From NCBI GenBank assembly GCA_025716815.1, contig JAIXMN010000001.1, forward strand, positions 124,001 through 188,000: a DNA stretch of 64,000 nucleotides. The letters run 5' to 3'. Position numbers and translations under genes: made by a program. Every line of letters starts with the position of its first letter. Within the stretch, counting starts at the first letter, position 1. Of the stretch, positions 1 through 10,724 are shown in pieces. This DNA is from Dichotomocladium elegans. Lineage: Eukaryota; Mucoromycota; Mucoromycetes; Mucorales; Lichtheimiaceae. A model generated the notes under the pieces. That model was not told the origin of the DNA, made no database searches, and saw nothing but the letters and a program-made list of their open reading frames with translations.

Positions 1-879
1 GAGTGCGGGATTGTCCACCGCGACATTAAGCCCGAAAACATTTTATTTGAGCCGGTTCCGGTGGTCCCGTCAAAGGTGACCAAGAACCTTTTCGATGACG
101 AAGGCAAGGAGGACGAGGGTGAGTTCATCCCCGGCGTGGGAGGCGGCGGCATTGGGCAGGTCAAGATTGGCGATTTTGGCTTGTCGAAGATCATTTGGGA
201 CACATCGACTCTCACGCCGTGTGGCACGGTGGGATATACCGCGCCCGAGATTGTGCGAGATCAAAGATACTCCAAGGGAGTGGACATGTGGGCCCTAGGG
301 TGCGTTCTTTACACCATGCTGTGCGGCTTCCCACCCTTCTACGACGAGTCCATCACCGCCCTGACTCACAAGGTCGCTAAGGGACAGTACAGCTTCCTCA
401 GTCCATGGTGGGACCCCATTTCGCCCGCAGCGAAGGATCTTATCACCCACCTGCTCTGCGTCAACCCCGGCCAACGTTACACCATTGACGAGTTCCTCAA
501 GCATCCCTGGATCACTTCCAAGGGCCCTATTCTCACTCCATCGCCCTATGCGACACCCATCCCGTCCGAACTCGCAGTCATGGACACTGCGCCTTCCCGG
601 AGACGCAAGGATGCATTTTCTCCGGGCGTGGCATCCATTAAGGAAATTCTTGACATCACTTATGCTGTCCAACGCATCGGCGAAGAGAAGTCCCGGAAAC
701 TCGGTAATGTCTTGGAAGAGCAGGATGGAGACGACGATGATGATCTTTACCACCACCATCAACAACAACAACAACAACAGCCTGTCGATTCTCGACAACC
801 ACGCATTCAGAAATTTATACTTGATCTCGGCAAAGCAACGATTCTCAAAAATCGAAAGAAAGCCGTCGCTGCCGTTTAA
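1..879 (+). CDS. RCK2: Rck2/Srk1-type CaMK-like protein kinase, C-terminal part
   Basis: This is the 3' part of a serine/threonine kinase gene; the frame is open from base 1, so the N-lobe lies upstream of the window. Visible motifs are the catalytic loop HRDIKPEN (codons 6-13), a family-typical insert ending EGEFIPGVGGGG, the magnesium loop DFGLSK, the activation/P+1 segment GTVGYTAPE, and the subdomain IX-XI motifs DMWALGCVLYT and HPWI. The insert between catalytic loop and DFG, and its wording, are characteristic of yeast Rck1/Rck2 and fission-yeast Srk1. These kinases act downstream of the Hog1/Sty1 stress MAP kinase and affect translation and the cell cycle. After the kinase domain comes a low-complexity tail with Asp, His and Gln runs and a basic end. 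The stop is at 877-879, 43 bases from the convergent end of the next gene. The family call is strong; the exact ortholog (Rck2 or another MAPKAP-like paralog) is inferred. Confidence 0.9.
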   Translation, partial: ECGIVHRDIKPENILFEPVPVVPSKVTKNLFDDEGKEDEGEFIPGVGGGGIGQVKIGDFGLSKIIWDTSTLTPCGTVGYTAPEIVRDQRYSKGVDMWALGCVLYTMLCGFPPFYDESITALTHKVAKGQYSFLSPWWDPISPAAKDLITHLLCVNPGQRYTIDEFLKHPWITSKGPILTPSPYATPIPSELAVMDTAPSRRRKDAFSPGVASIKEILDITYAVQRIGEEKSRKLGNVLEEQDGDDDDDLYHHHQQQQQQQPVDSRQPRIQKFILDLGKATILKNRKKAVAAV

Positions 880-921
880 CTTCGAACTTCAAATAAAGTA
901 CTTTCTCTCTCTCACGTATAT

Positions 922-1336
922 CTATGACTGCCGTTGCTTATCAGAGCCCTCTCTATCTTGGCCTGGATGCGTGTGTCGGCGGCCCTGACTGCTGCTGGGT
1001 TTGTTCCGTGGCGGGCGTCGACTGGGAGTCTTTTTTGTCGGGGACGCCGCGGGGCTGTTGCCATCCGTTACTTGCGGCTGAGAAGGATGGGTGTTATTTG
1101 ACTGTCTCTTGTTTGGCGGTCGTCGGGCACTTGGGTTGTCGTGAGGGGGTTGCGAGCGTTGATCTCGGGCCGCACCGTCGTTAGCGGCTGGTGCTTCTGT
1201 TCGGCGTTTTTCTTTTCGCGGTTGACCTGCGGATTCGTTTCCGTCTTTTTTTCTTGCGGTTGCTGTTTCTGCTGCTCCTGCTGATCGATGGGGACCTCGT
1301 TCTTTTGACTTGTTTGAGGCCTTCTGCTTCTGCTGC

Positions 1337-1370
<34 letters not shown>

Positions 1371-2558
1371 CGCCCTCCACAGAGGGTGGTGCTGTTTGTG
1401 GAGAACGTCTACCTTTTGATTTGCTTGTTGCGGCATCGCTCTGTTGGGGTTTGGGCAGTGAACCTTCATCGGTGCGGATAGGTTGTTTTTTCTCTTTGGA
1501 TGAAGGAACGGGTCGTTTTGGCTGTTGTTTTCTGCCATTGCCGCTATCCTCGTTTTCCGGTACGAGACCCTCCTTTCTGCTGCCGCCATCCTTGTTCTTC
1601 TCTTTCCGCTCTTTTTGATCCTTCTTCCCTTTTGGCTGATGCTGCTGCTTCATAGGACCCTGGTTCTCTTCTTGCTTGCTGCTTCTTTTCTTCCCTTTTG
1701 GACGTCGGTTCTCTTGGCGGCTCTGGCCGTCCTCCTTTCCACACCCTATTGCCTCGGATACCGGTGCCACATTTTTTACGACCTTATATGGGACAAAGGC
1801 CGGCGGCCCACTTTCATCATCACCGCCCTCGCCTTGCTGACGTCCACGGAATCGTTTTACAAATTGCTATACATAATAAACACAGACGGGACATCAATGG
1901 CCATATCGAAAGGATTGCATCCCATCTCTTTAATTTACCTTCCCCGACCGCCACGCCTGGATCATCTCCTGAACATGACCTCCCAAAGGTTTGAGCAGAC
2001 CAGGGCCGAGCATCAGAAAGGATGATTTGATCTCGATGGGCCGAGTCACCAGGTACTTGGTCCCGGGAGGTGTCATCAAACTAGATAACAAGTCAGCGAC
2101 AAGGATATATATATTATGTCACGCCTTTCTCTCTCTTCTTCTTACTCGATCGATTCAACAGGGCCGAGCATCTCAACACCCACCCACTTCTTTTTCGAGC
2201 CACCCGAAAAGTGCATTTTTAACAGCCGTGGCTTCTCTGTTTGATGCGTACTTGGCATCGCCACATTCCGGACCTCATTGAGTTGGAGCACAAGCGGGCC
2301 CTCAAGACGCGTCGCGCCCTTCAAAGCATCGCCGCTTGCATCCATAATCTGCCGTAGATCAAACTATACACATATCGGCTTGTCAGTCAGCAGAGCTATA
2401 CTTATCGATCGATGTCTGAATAAAATAACACTTGCGTCGAGCGCTGCTGCCGTAATGGCATTGATCGAAGTAGCATTTTCAACGCCAACCTGCTCTTGCA
2501 GCATCGTCAGACCATCATCGCTCAAATGCCAACCCTGAGATTGCAACGCCTCTTTCAT
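922..2558 (-). CDS. TDRD3/RMI1-like protein (DUF1767 + OB fold) with basic Gln-rich tail
   Basis: Four exons read in phase: 2558-2436, 2363-2146, 2080-1939 and 1866-922, about 475 residues. The N-terminus (LQSQGWHLSDDGL, ALDFDLRQIMD) and the OB core (LEGPLVLQLNEVRNVA, LMTPPGTKYLV, SSFLMLGPGLLKPLGGHV) follow the order seen in animal TDRD3 and RMI1. Those proteins bind topoisomerase III and the RecQ helicase or Top3B. The piece GPPAFVPYK after the OB fold resembles the linker of TDRD3. No Tudor or UBA domain is visible. Instead the last ~270 residues are Lys/Arg/Gln/Pro-rich with a run of about nine Gln, which suggests nucleic-acid binding. Intron 1 uses a GC donor (GCAAGT). A role in decatenation or R-loop handling is inferred from the family only. 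It could equally be the fungal Rmi1 ortholog. Confidence 0.75.
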
Positions 2559-2742
2559 TATTCACCGAGTCGCAAAAATAAAGAAACTAGAGACAGGAGA
2601 GGCGGACCCAAAAATGGGCGATTGCCCGCGTCTGCAGCGTGAGCAAGAGGAAAAATAAAGAGAGAGAGCGCGCGCTCATTGTGCGTGTATTTACAATATT
2701 CCGAAATAGATAAATAAGAAGAAAAAAAAAACAGAGAAAAGC

Positions 2743-4176
2743 TCATTTGCGATGTTTCCCTTTCGTCTTGGATGCACAGTTATCACAATACCATTTACCC
2801 TTGGGCACCGTCTTGAGGTCCACACAGGCCAAATGGAACCATTCAATTTCACACTATAGTTCTTTGCAATTCAGTCACGGCCGCTCGGCATATCATCTGT
2901 TTCATCTACTCACGTCAGTATTGTCGCATGCAACCATTTCACCGTACGAAACTTGTTGACAATAGCAGTACAACGGCTCGTTTGGATCGATTGGCAAGTC
3001 GACGGGAACACCTCTATATTTGACCCAAGCATATGTAAATGATCTCGTCTGACAAGCAATATGTAAATATGCTTTTTTCATTACCCCTTCATTTTTTTGG
3101 CTTTGTAAACAGGGCGGCCGAAGGCTAAACACCAATTTTAATGCAAAAAGAACCTTCGGGGAGAGAAATGGCGACATTTTCCTTACCGGAATTCAAATTC
3201 TTCTTGTCCAGTGCCTTGAGATTTCTTGGCTCCTTGAGTGCCTGTGAACCTCGTAAAGAGCCAGGAGGGGGTGACGCATCCTTAAGCTTACGTTCTAATC
3301 CATCCGTGAATAATGAAGACATGTCCAGATCCCGTTTCTTTTCCCTTACTTTTAGGTCCACCTGCTTCTGTTATTTTTTCACCAGCTTTACATGAGCACA
3401 CAACAGATAAACACATGCACACAGACGGCGCCTACCTCGCTTCTCCATTTTACCATCCTTTCGATCTCTGTCGCATCCACGTGAAGCTGAAGCCTTCTCT
3501 CTGGCGACCTCTCTCAATAAGCTCCTTGCCGATGGAGCAAGTCCAGGCTGTGAGGTGATGCGTTCATGGCCTAACGGTGATTCCTCCTCAAACTTGACCA
3601 GATCTGCGTCTAGTCTGTTGCAATGCCGTTCCACCTAAAAAACAGCGAGAGAACCACACATGAAGCACAGGCCATTAGTGTCAACATTGGATGAGAAAAG
3701 AGCATAGATTGGAGACGAATCTGGACAGTAAAAAAAAAATAGGGCGACGTACAGCATCAAAAGTGGTCTTGGCCAATGCCACTTTTTCTTCCCCTCGTTT
3801 AAGTGACTCTGTTAGAAGCCGGCCAAGCTCTTTGAGCCGATCGATTCGAGCATTGGGATCAAGGTCTCGAATGGTGTTGATCAAATCAATGGATTCTTTT
3901 GCCACAGACTCGACGAGTTCTATGGAGAAAATGGTAAATGGTGAAATCCGTTATTCCGCGATCGTTTTATAGCTGCGGTGTGTGATACCTTGCGCATAGC
4001 CGTCGAGTTCGCGTAAAAGGGTGAAGTTTCGTTGCAATTCGAGTGGGAGCGCTTCAATGGCTAATTAGAAAGCAATAGACTGAGCTGACAAGCGCTCTCG
4101 ACGTTTGGAAAGGGAAATAGTTACTGTCAATGTAATCATCAAGGTACATCAAGTTGTCAACCATGGTTGGTTTCAT
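2743..4176 (-). CDS. ING-family PHD-finger protein (Yng2/Pho23/ING-like)
   Basis: Exons are about 4176-4125, 4060-3989, 3919-3753, 3634-3436, 3348-3187, 3100-3085, 3013-2914 and 2853-2743. All phases agree, giving about 288-292 residues. The N-terminus carries the ING helical domain ([20 protein letters not shown], then [15 protein letters not shown]). The C-terminus is a PHD finger of the ING type: [23 protein letters not shown], then [11 protein letters not shown] and [10 protein letters not shown], ending in a Lys-rich tail. ING proteins read trimethylated H3K4 and are subunits of histone acetyltransferase (NuA4) or deacetylase (Rpd3L) complexes; which one applies here is not resolved. Start is ATG 4176 or the in-frame ATG 4164. 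The middle is uncertain: exon 3348-3187 has an alternative pair of smaller exons that also keeps phase. A 16-base exon (3100-3085) encodes the KKMK segment just before the PHD. Confidence 0.9.
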
Positions 4177-4852
4177 GCTTTTTGCGAAGGAGAGAGATAA
4201 ATACAGTGATGGCAGTCGTGCGCGTGTGTGTGGTTTCTGTAAAGAGAAATAAGAGAAAGAGAAAAGTAAAGTATGTGCGTGCGGAGAGGAAAGAAGTGTT
4301 ATCATTCCCCCCTCTTTCTTTTCATTCGCTGTCGGCGGGAATTTCGGTTTCCCCCATTCCATTCTATCAACCATTTTTTTTTTTTTGGCACCATGAGGTG
4401 TTACTTTGATCCCCACAGTACCGGCAAGTGGAACCAAAGTTTTCTGCACATGTCTGTCTAAACCCTGCAACAAAGAGCTGCGTGGCAGAACGAGTGGACG
4501 GCCTTCACAATACCGGCTGCATGCAGGGTTATACCACTGTACGCCTATAACGAGTTGAGAATGTCCTCTGGATGTCGGTTGATTCACTGAAATGGATACA
4601 ACCCCGGGCTCTTTAGTATGATATGTATACGTGGATTGATCCGGTGTGAGTGCGACGTGGCTTTACAGACAAAAAAGGAGAACCATCATCATTTGTCCTT
4701 GAAGAGTGAGAAAATACTAGCAGATTGCTAAAGACCCTCGAATGTCGAAGTCCTTTTAAGAAGCTGCCAGTAAGTCTGTATCCAAGTGTAGGTACGATCT
4801 GTTTGTCAATGGTGATTGTATTGTATATTGTGCCTTGAAGTTGTGCTATGGT

Positions 4853-4935
4853 AAGACACACATACACATACACACACGCACACGCACACGCACGCACAAC
4901 ACAAAACACACAAAACACAAAACATACGCGCACAT
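4853..4935. repeat. Imperfect CA-rich microsatellite
   Basis: This is a tract of CA with interspersed TA, GC and AA units in intergenic sequence. No function is visible. Confidence 0.85.
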
Positions 4936-6489
4936 ATCAAGCTTGCAGCAATATCGGAATAGCAGTAATAGAAGGATGGAAAAGGGGGACGTGAGGAAAG
5001 GATTAAGCCCTAGTCGTCCCGTTTTTTTTTTACGAGTATCATATTATGCATGGCGTTCAGCGAAAGAGACCCAGACCTTCCAGCTATGTCGCTGAGGTGC
5101 CACAACCACGCGGTTGTGCGTAGGCTGTCATCGGAAAGGATGCCGATAGCAGGTCCCGAGCTTCTTCTTTTTGCAGAAAACCTTTTAGAGATAAGCCGAA
5201 TGTTTACGGCTGTGTGATGCCGGCGAAGGCGTTTTATTTATATCCTCATCGACCCTACCCACACCCACCGCCACAAATCAACGCTCTCTGTCTCTTTATC
5301 AAATAATCATTCATCGTTGACAGCTTTCTGTGTATTTTTCATTTAGACAAAATAAACAAACCGCCTTTTTTTCTTGCCTTCTCTTCTTTTAGAGATGGGA
5401 AAAGAGAAGGATGCAGATAGAGAAATCTTGCTCACTAAAAGACAAAGACAGAAAACGATTGAATAAAAAAAAAACGGGCTTGTGGTTGCTTTCTCAATGA
5501 GTGGCCGCAGGATGGCGTAATGCCATCTGACCATATCAAGCGCTGAAACATTCAGAAAGATTTTTTTCCTTTCAGCGTCTGTTGATCCGCGCGCGCTCTC
5601 GCGCACCTACCCATTTACCACACAATGCTCTCTCCTAATGTGTCTCATTTGTTTTACGTTTTCTCGCGTGTCGTGACACGAAGATCTTTGTTTCCATCAT
5701 TTTATTGATCCCCCCCTCGTCCTTGCAGGCCTTGTCGTCACGAGCATATACCTTCCAGCACAGAACGTTGCCGGGAGATAGGCAAAACCAATGTGCATGG
5801 AAAACGAGGCACTTTGTATGCATTGCATTAGATCATCATTCATCCGTATGCCTTAATACCCAAGAGCCCGTCCAGAGCTTTCCGCATTCGTTTGTCTCTT
5901 TGATTGGTTCACCCTGCTTGGTAAACCTGTCGCTCCCCCCCCATAACTTCCCAATCCTCATTTGTCTCCTTTTTGTTGCGACAAAACAGGTGGCGTGCGA
6001 GAATAGGCTAAAAAGTGGGACAAAGCGCGATGCTCTTGTGTGTTGTTTCTGTGTGGGTGTGGGGGGTGGGGTTTGCGGTGCGAATTGGGGGGTGGGATGG
6101 CTTTTTTTTGTTGGGGGAGATAAACACGAGGGGAGCTACGGAAACTTCAGCCCTTCTATACTCTCCGCCTTGATTTTCTATTTCATCTTCACCCTTCCCA
6201 TATTGCCTGTTCTAAAGGGAATAGGCCCTATAATATGGAACATCAACTGAATCGAGGATGATCCTTCTCAAGCAGATCCCGGGGCACCATCCCGGATGGG
6301 TTGCAAAACGATCAAGTCGAGTCCGCGCCAAAATTAAGTTTTGCCGCATGCAATCCCTATTCCGGAAGCGTTCCATCTCTCACACTCCCTTGCTCACTTT
6401 CTCTTGCCTGCCCTCTATGCCCGACACTGCTAAACGAACAAAAAAGGTATGCAACTGTTTCGTTTGAGCGTACGCATACATCCTTCGCA

Positions 6490-6530
6490 CATGCACACAC
6501 ACACACACACACTCTCTCTCTCTCTCTCTT
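6490..6530. repeat. CA then CT dinucleotide repeats
   Basis: An (CA)n run is followed directly by (CT)n, about 0.65 kb upstream of the forkhead start. Such tracts are common in fungal promoters; a regulatory role is not shown. Confidence 0.85.
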
Positions 6531-7171
6531 CCCGTAATGCTACGTATAAACAGATACTTTATTTTTCCTAGTGCATCAAAAAAAAAATAATAAGCGAGGA
6601 AGAAAAACATACAAAAAAGGATTGGATTGAGGAGTAAAAACAGAAATGGCACAACAACAACAACAACGCCAAGAAGACAGCAAGCACAGCACATGCATGT
6701 AAACTCATTATCGTTCATTGCAACACGAAAAATCAGACCAGGCCTACAGTCTTTCAAACAGGGAAGGGGCCGAGAGTAAAAAATAGACAAAAGAGAAGGG
6801 GGGTCCCTTTCCACTTTACCGGTTATCGTTCTCTCGGCCAGCTTTTTTAAAACAAGCTTTCCGCCACTCGTCTGCTTGCTTTACTCGACACACGCACTCA
6901 CATAATGGTCGAACAGCTGACCAGCAAGCATGAGGATGGCCCTTCCCCCCGTCCCCCAACCTACCTTAATCCCCGTTTCGACCTATTCATTTAAAACAAA
7001 AGCTTTTTTCTTTATTTACATATTTCTTCCTCCTTCTCTCTTTCCCATATTTCATAGTAGCTTTCCCCGCCCCCTGTGTTACTGTTGCCAACCAACAACA
7101 ACATGGTATTTCGTATATACACTGAGATACAGGATCAACGGTAGCATTAACACATCATCCATCGTAAGACA

Positions 7172-9602
7172 ATGCACACCAACTCCGGGCTATACCCTCC
7201 GCAGCATTCACCCTTCGGCTCTGCTCAATCCGATCCTGCTGCTGCGACCATCGCTGCTGCTCCGGGACCTGCTCAAAGTCCTACCACCCCTTCTATTGTC
7301 CAGCAAAGCTATTACACACAACTGCCTCCTATCATCACTGGTTCCACGACATCGTCTGCACCGTCCAGTGCAGCAGCAGCAGCTGCTGCTGCCGCTGCTG
7401 CCGCGTCTGCGGGCCCTTCTCCTCCTCCTGCTCCCCACCACAACCACCATCAACAGCAGCAGCAGCAACAAACTCCGTACGGCACTAGTTCAAATAACAC
7501 AAACGAACATAACAGTACCTCGTCCTCACACAGCATGCTTGACCACCACCATCATCACCACCACCACCAAGATGACGTGGAGTCTCGCCGATCCATTTCA
7601 ACCAGCAGTACTTCTGCCTTGTCCTACTCTTCCAGTACCATGGCTGCTGCTGCTGCCGCTGCCGCCGCCGCCGCATGCAGCTGGGGATATCGCACCAATA
7701 GCAACACTAGCAACGATATAGGCCTCAGCGGCAACAGCAACAACAGCAACAGCGGCAGCGGTAACAGTAACCAAGAGCAGGTCCCATACCATGGGCAACC
7801 AACACCCACACCTTCAGTAGAGAAGAGCAGTCACTCGACAAAGAGACATCGCACGCCGTCGACGAAAGAAATTCACGTGGAGAAAAACACGGAGGGCAAA
7901 CCTCCTTATTCTTACGCCACCCTCATAAAATATGCTATCGAGAACTCTCCGCAAAAGAAGCTCACCCTGTCCGAGATTTATCAGTGGGTCATTGACCATT
8001 ACCCGTACTACAATACAGCTGGCACGGGTTGGAAGGTAAGCCCCGTCATTTGTCGATATTATCCACTTTTTATGGGTGGTGGGGCGCGCGCGTGTGAGCG
8101 GGCGCGCGCGCGCTCGTGAGTGTATAGCTAGTTATTAAGCCGCCGTCATTATTAGAATTCCATTCGCCACAACCTTTCACTGAACAAAAGCTTCGTCCGA
8201 GTGGCCAGACCAATCAACGAGCCCGGTAAGGGGTCCTATTGGGTCGTGGACTACAACGCAGTTGAAGCCGAGCATCGCTCACGGTACTCCATGTCCATGC
8301 GAAGCGGCCGAAGCAGCCGCTCTGGGAGTGATCCCACACCCTCGCCTTACCGCCCTGAAGCCTGGTCGTCTTCCTTGGGTCATCACCACCACCATTACCA
8401 CCATCGTCGCCGACCATGCCGCGACGGCCGTTCGTTATCCGCGGACGCAAACTCCCTCTCTGCTGCTGCTGCTGCCGCTGCTGCTGCTGCTGCCGCTGCC
8501 GGTGTCGGCATAGGCGGTCCCTCCACACCAGCGACAACCGCAGCAGGCGTTGGCAGTGGTCCAAACAGTCCATATGGCTACTACCCTCCATACAATTACA
8601 CTCCTGCACCCAATGCTACGTCTACCACCAGCAACTCTGCAGTAGCCACCCATCGTCATTACGGGCATTATCATCCACAGCAACAGCCGCCGCATACACA
8701 CCATCATCATTCCATGCAGCACCATTTACAGCAGCAACAACATCCCATCCATAGCTTGTCGCGTTCCAATAGCGGTCCGTGCGCTGCTCAACCAGGAGGT
8801 ACCTATTGAGACAATAAAATGAAAAAAAGAAACCTAAGATATTCATCTTTCTTCTGTAAATCGCGTTTTCGCTTTTCTTTTCTTTCGTTTTCCTTTCGTT
8901 CTTCTCTCTCTCTCTCTCTCTCTTTTCTATTTATATATAGCGTCAAACTACGACGTGTACCTGGGCAGCACGGGGGGCGCTCCTGCTACGCAGCATTCGC
9001 ATTACCATCCGCACCATCTCAGCAACAACGACCACAGCTCAACCAACAATACTGTCGAATCCGCCGCATCTGTCTCCAATAGCTCATCGGTGTTTGCCAC
9101 CAGCAACCATAGCCATCATGTCGATGGTACACAGTATGGTCAACAGCACATGTATGCAGCTGCCTACGCGTATGGCCATGCAGCAGCGGCAGCGGCGGCA
9201 GCGGCGGCGACCACTCCTCAGCAGGACGAGACTATGCATCATTCTCATCACCCGTTGTCCCGGACATCTTGCCACACACCATCGCCTCCTACATCGAGTG
9301 CCCAACATCCTATCTTGACCCCACCTAACGCGTCGCCTACCACGAGCTGGACTAACGGAGACCATCACAACCAACTTCATCTCCCTTCGGCCGCGTGTCT
9401 TCACCAAACGACCCCGGGGACTGCTACTACCACCATTCGCTCACAGCCTCCGTCGCCGACCTTTTCCTCAGGATCCTCTTCTCAGCCAACCACTGCCCCG
9501 TCCGCAACGGTCCCGTCGCCTCCGTGGTCCGAAGTCAAGAACGAAACATGCGGTGTCAAGACAGAGTCGAACGGAACTTATGGTTGGTCTTCTGTAATGT
9601 AA
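7172..9602 (+). CDS. Forkhead (Fox) transcription factor
   Basis: Three exons, 7172-8035, 8156-8798 and 8941-9602, join in phase to about 722 residues. The forkhead domain starts near residue 242 ([14 protein letters not shown]), continues through [17 protein letters not shown], and crosses intron 1 into the recognition helix [16 protein letters not shown] and wing GKGSYWVVD. Everything outside it is low-complexity. There are Ala runs, His runs (one of eight), Gln runs and Ser/Thr/Pro stretches on both sides, as expected of transactivation regions. Fungal forkhead factors control cell-cycle and morphogenesis genes; which Fox subgroup this is cannot be said. ATG 7172 is the first in-frame start; the untranslated leader is T-rich. 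The 3' end is at TAA 9600-9602. A CT/CTCT run sits in intron 2, just before the acceptor. Confidence 0.93.
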
Positions 9603-10724
9603 TTCATCTCCCTCTCTCTCTCCCTCTCTCTCATACATATCTTCATCGCATGAGATATGACGACATTCCTATAGCAGACATATGTACCCTTTCGTTTTTT
9701 AAGCACATTCATTCATCCCATTCCATTTATTTCCATGGCATTCAGTGTACCCGTATATCCCCAGAAAAAAAAAATGTCACGTAAATAAAGAAAAAAAGAA
9801 ATTTCGAAGAAGGCGCCACTTGAGGATAAGCCCCATCCAACAACACCCCCCCCGGGGGCCCTGAAACGATCAAGATAGTTTTCCTAGCAATGAGGAGGGG
9901 AACATCAGGGACCGCCAGCGACTGGCAAACCAAAAAAAAAGGGAATAAAGGACGCTTCATGAGAGAGAAAGCACAGATCGCGGGGAATGTGTGGTTGGTT
10001 TACTGACAATACAGGCATTCCTTCAACAAGCAAAGGCCGCCGCCAGGCAACTTTTTCAATCATTTCATGCAAGTGACCCCTGTTCCGGAAAAAGCCATCG
10101 ATGCTGTGGGCCGCCCAGGTGTTGAAAGACATCATCATTGAGCATTGTCGACCTTTCTACCCCTTCACCCCGCCCTTCAATGTTAAAACCGACCATTGCA
10201 ATGAGAATAGTCAACATAAAGACAGCAATAGCAAAAGTAACAACTGCGAGAAAGAAAAAAAAATCCCAAGCCCTCGTTGGCTCAAAAGCAAATCCATCGT
10301 TGTTGTATCTCTAACCAATGCCTCTCGCCCCCATCTTTTTTTCCACACGAGGTGAATATTTGATTCACTCAGAAATGTTGATGGATTAAACCATCTGGCC
10401 ACAAATCAGTTGACTGCATCGCAAAAGCAGCTGTTTGACACCTTCCTCTCCTTCCCTCCCTCCGTCCTCCAACACCCCCTCACTTCAGCCATCTCACGAT
10501 GTCCAAAGAAAGAAAATGCAAAAGGAAAAAGAAAAAGAAAGAGAAAAGACATCAAGGCGCTCGATTGCTCGGAGTACAAGGATGGTTTTCATCATTGTGA
10601 AATTGTCACCATTGTGGAAAAAAACAAAGGGGACAACAAAAAAAAGAGGAGTGCTGGGGGTGGGGTGGGGTAATAACAAAAAAAATTCGGGATTCCGCTC
10701 TCCCTACCCAATGCTGCTGCTGTC
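9603..10724. other. Intergenic, with one weak ORF on the minus strand
   Basis: This stretch separates the forkhead gene from the P450 gene, with poly-A and poly-T runs and no recognised gene. One minus-strand frame starting at ATG 10138 reads FNTWAAHSIDGFFRNRG and reaches a possible GTAAAC donor after about 45 codons. Its codon use looks gene-like, but I do not recognise it and found no partner exon, so I do not call it a gene. Confidence 0.4.

Larger units (their letters stand above)
4177..7171. other. Long non-coding stretch between ING gene and forkhead gene
   Basis: I found no supported coding exon or RNA gene here. It holds dinucleotide tracts, poly-T and poly-A runs, and T-rich sequence with ATATAC elements shortly before 7172. 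It probably contains the 5' leader of the minus-strand ING gene and the promoter and 5' UTR of the forkhead gene. Short open frames (for example 6380-6814 minus) are low-complexity and lack splice logic. Confidence 0.5.

Noticed and set aside
6380..6814. 144-codon minus-strand ORF
   Set aside because: It reads through CA/CT repeats and poly-A, giving Cys/Val/Phe low complexity. No start or splice support.
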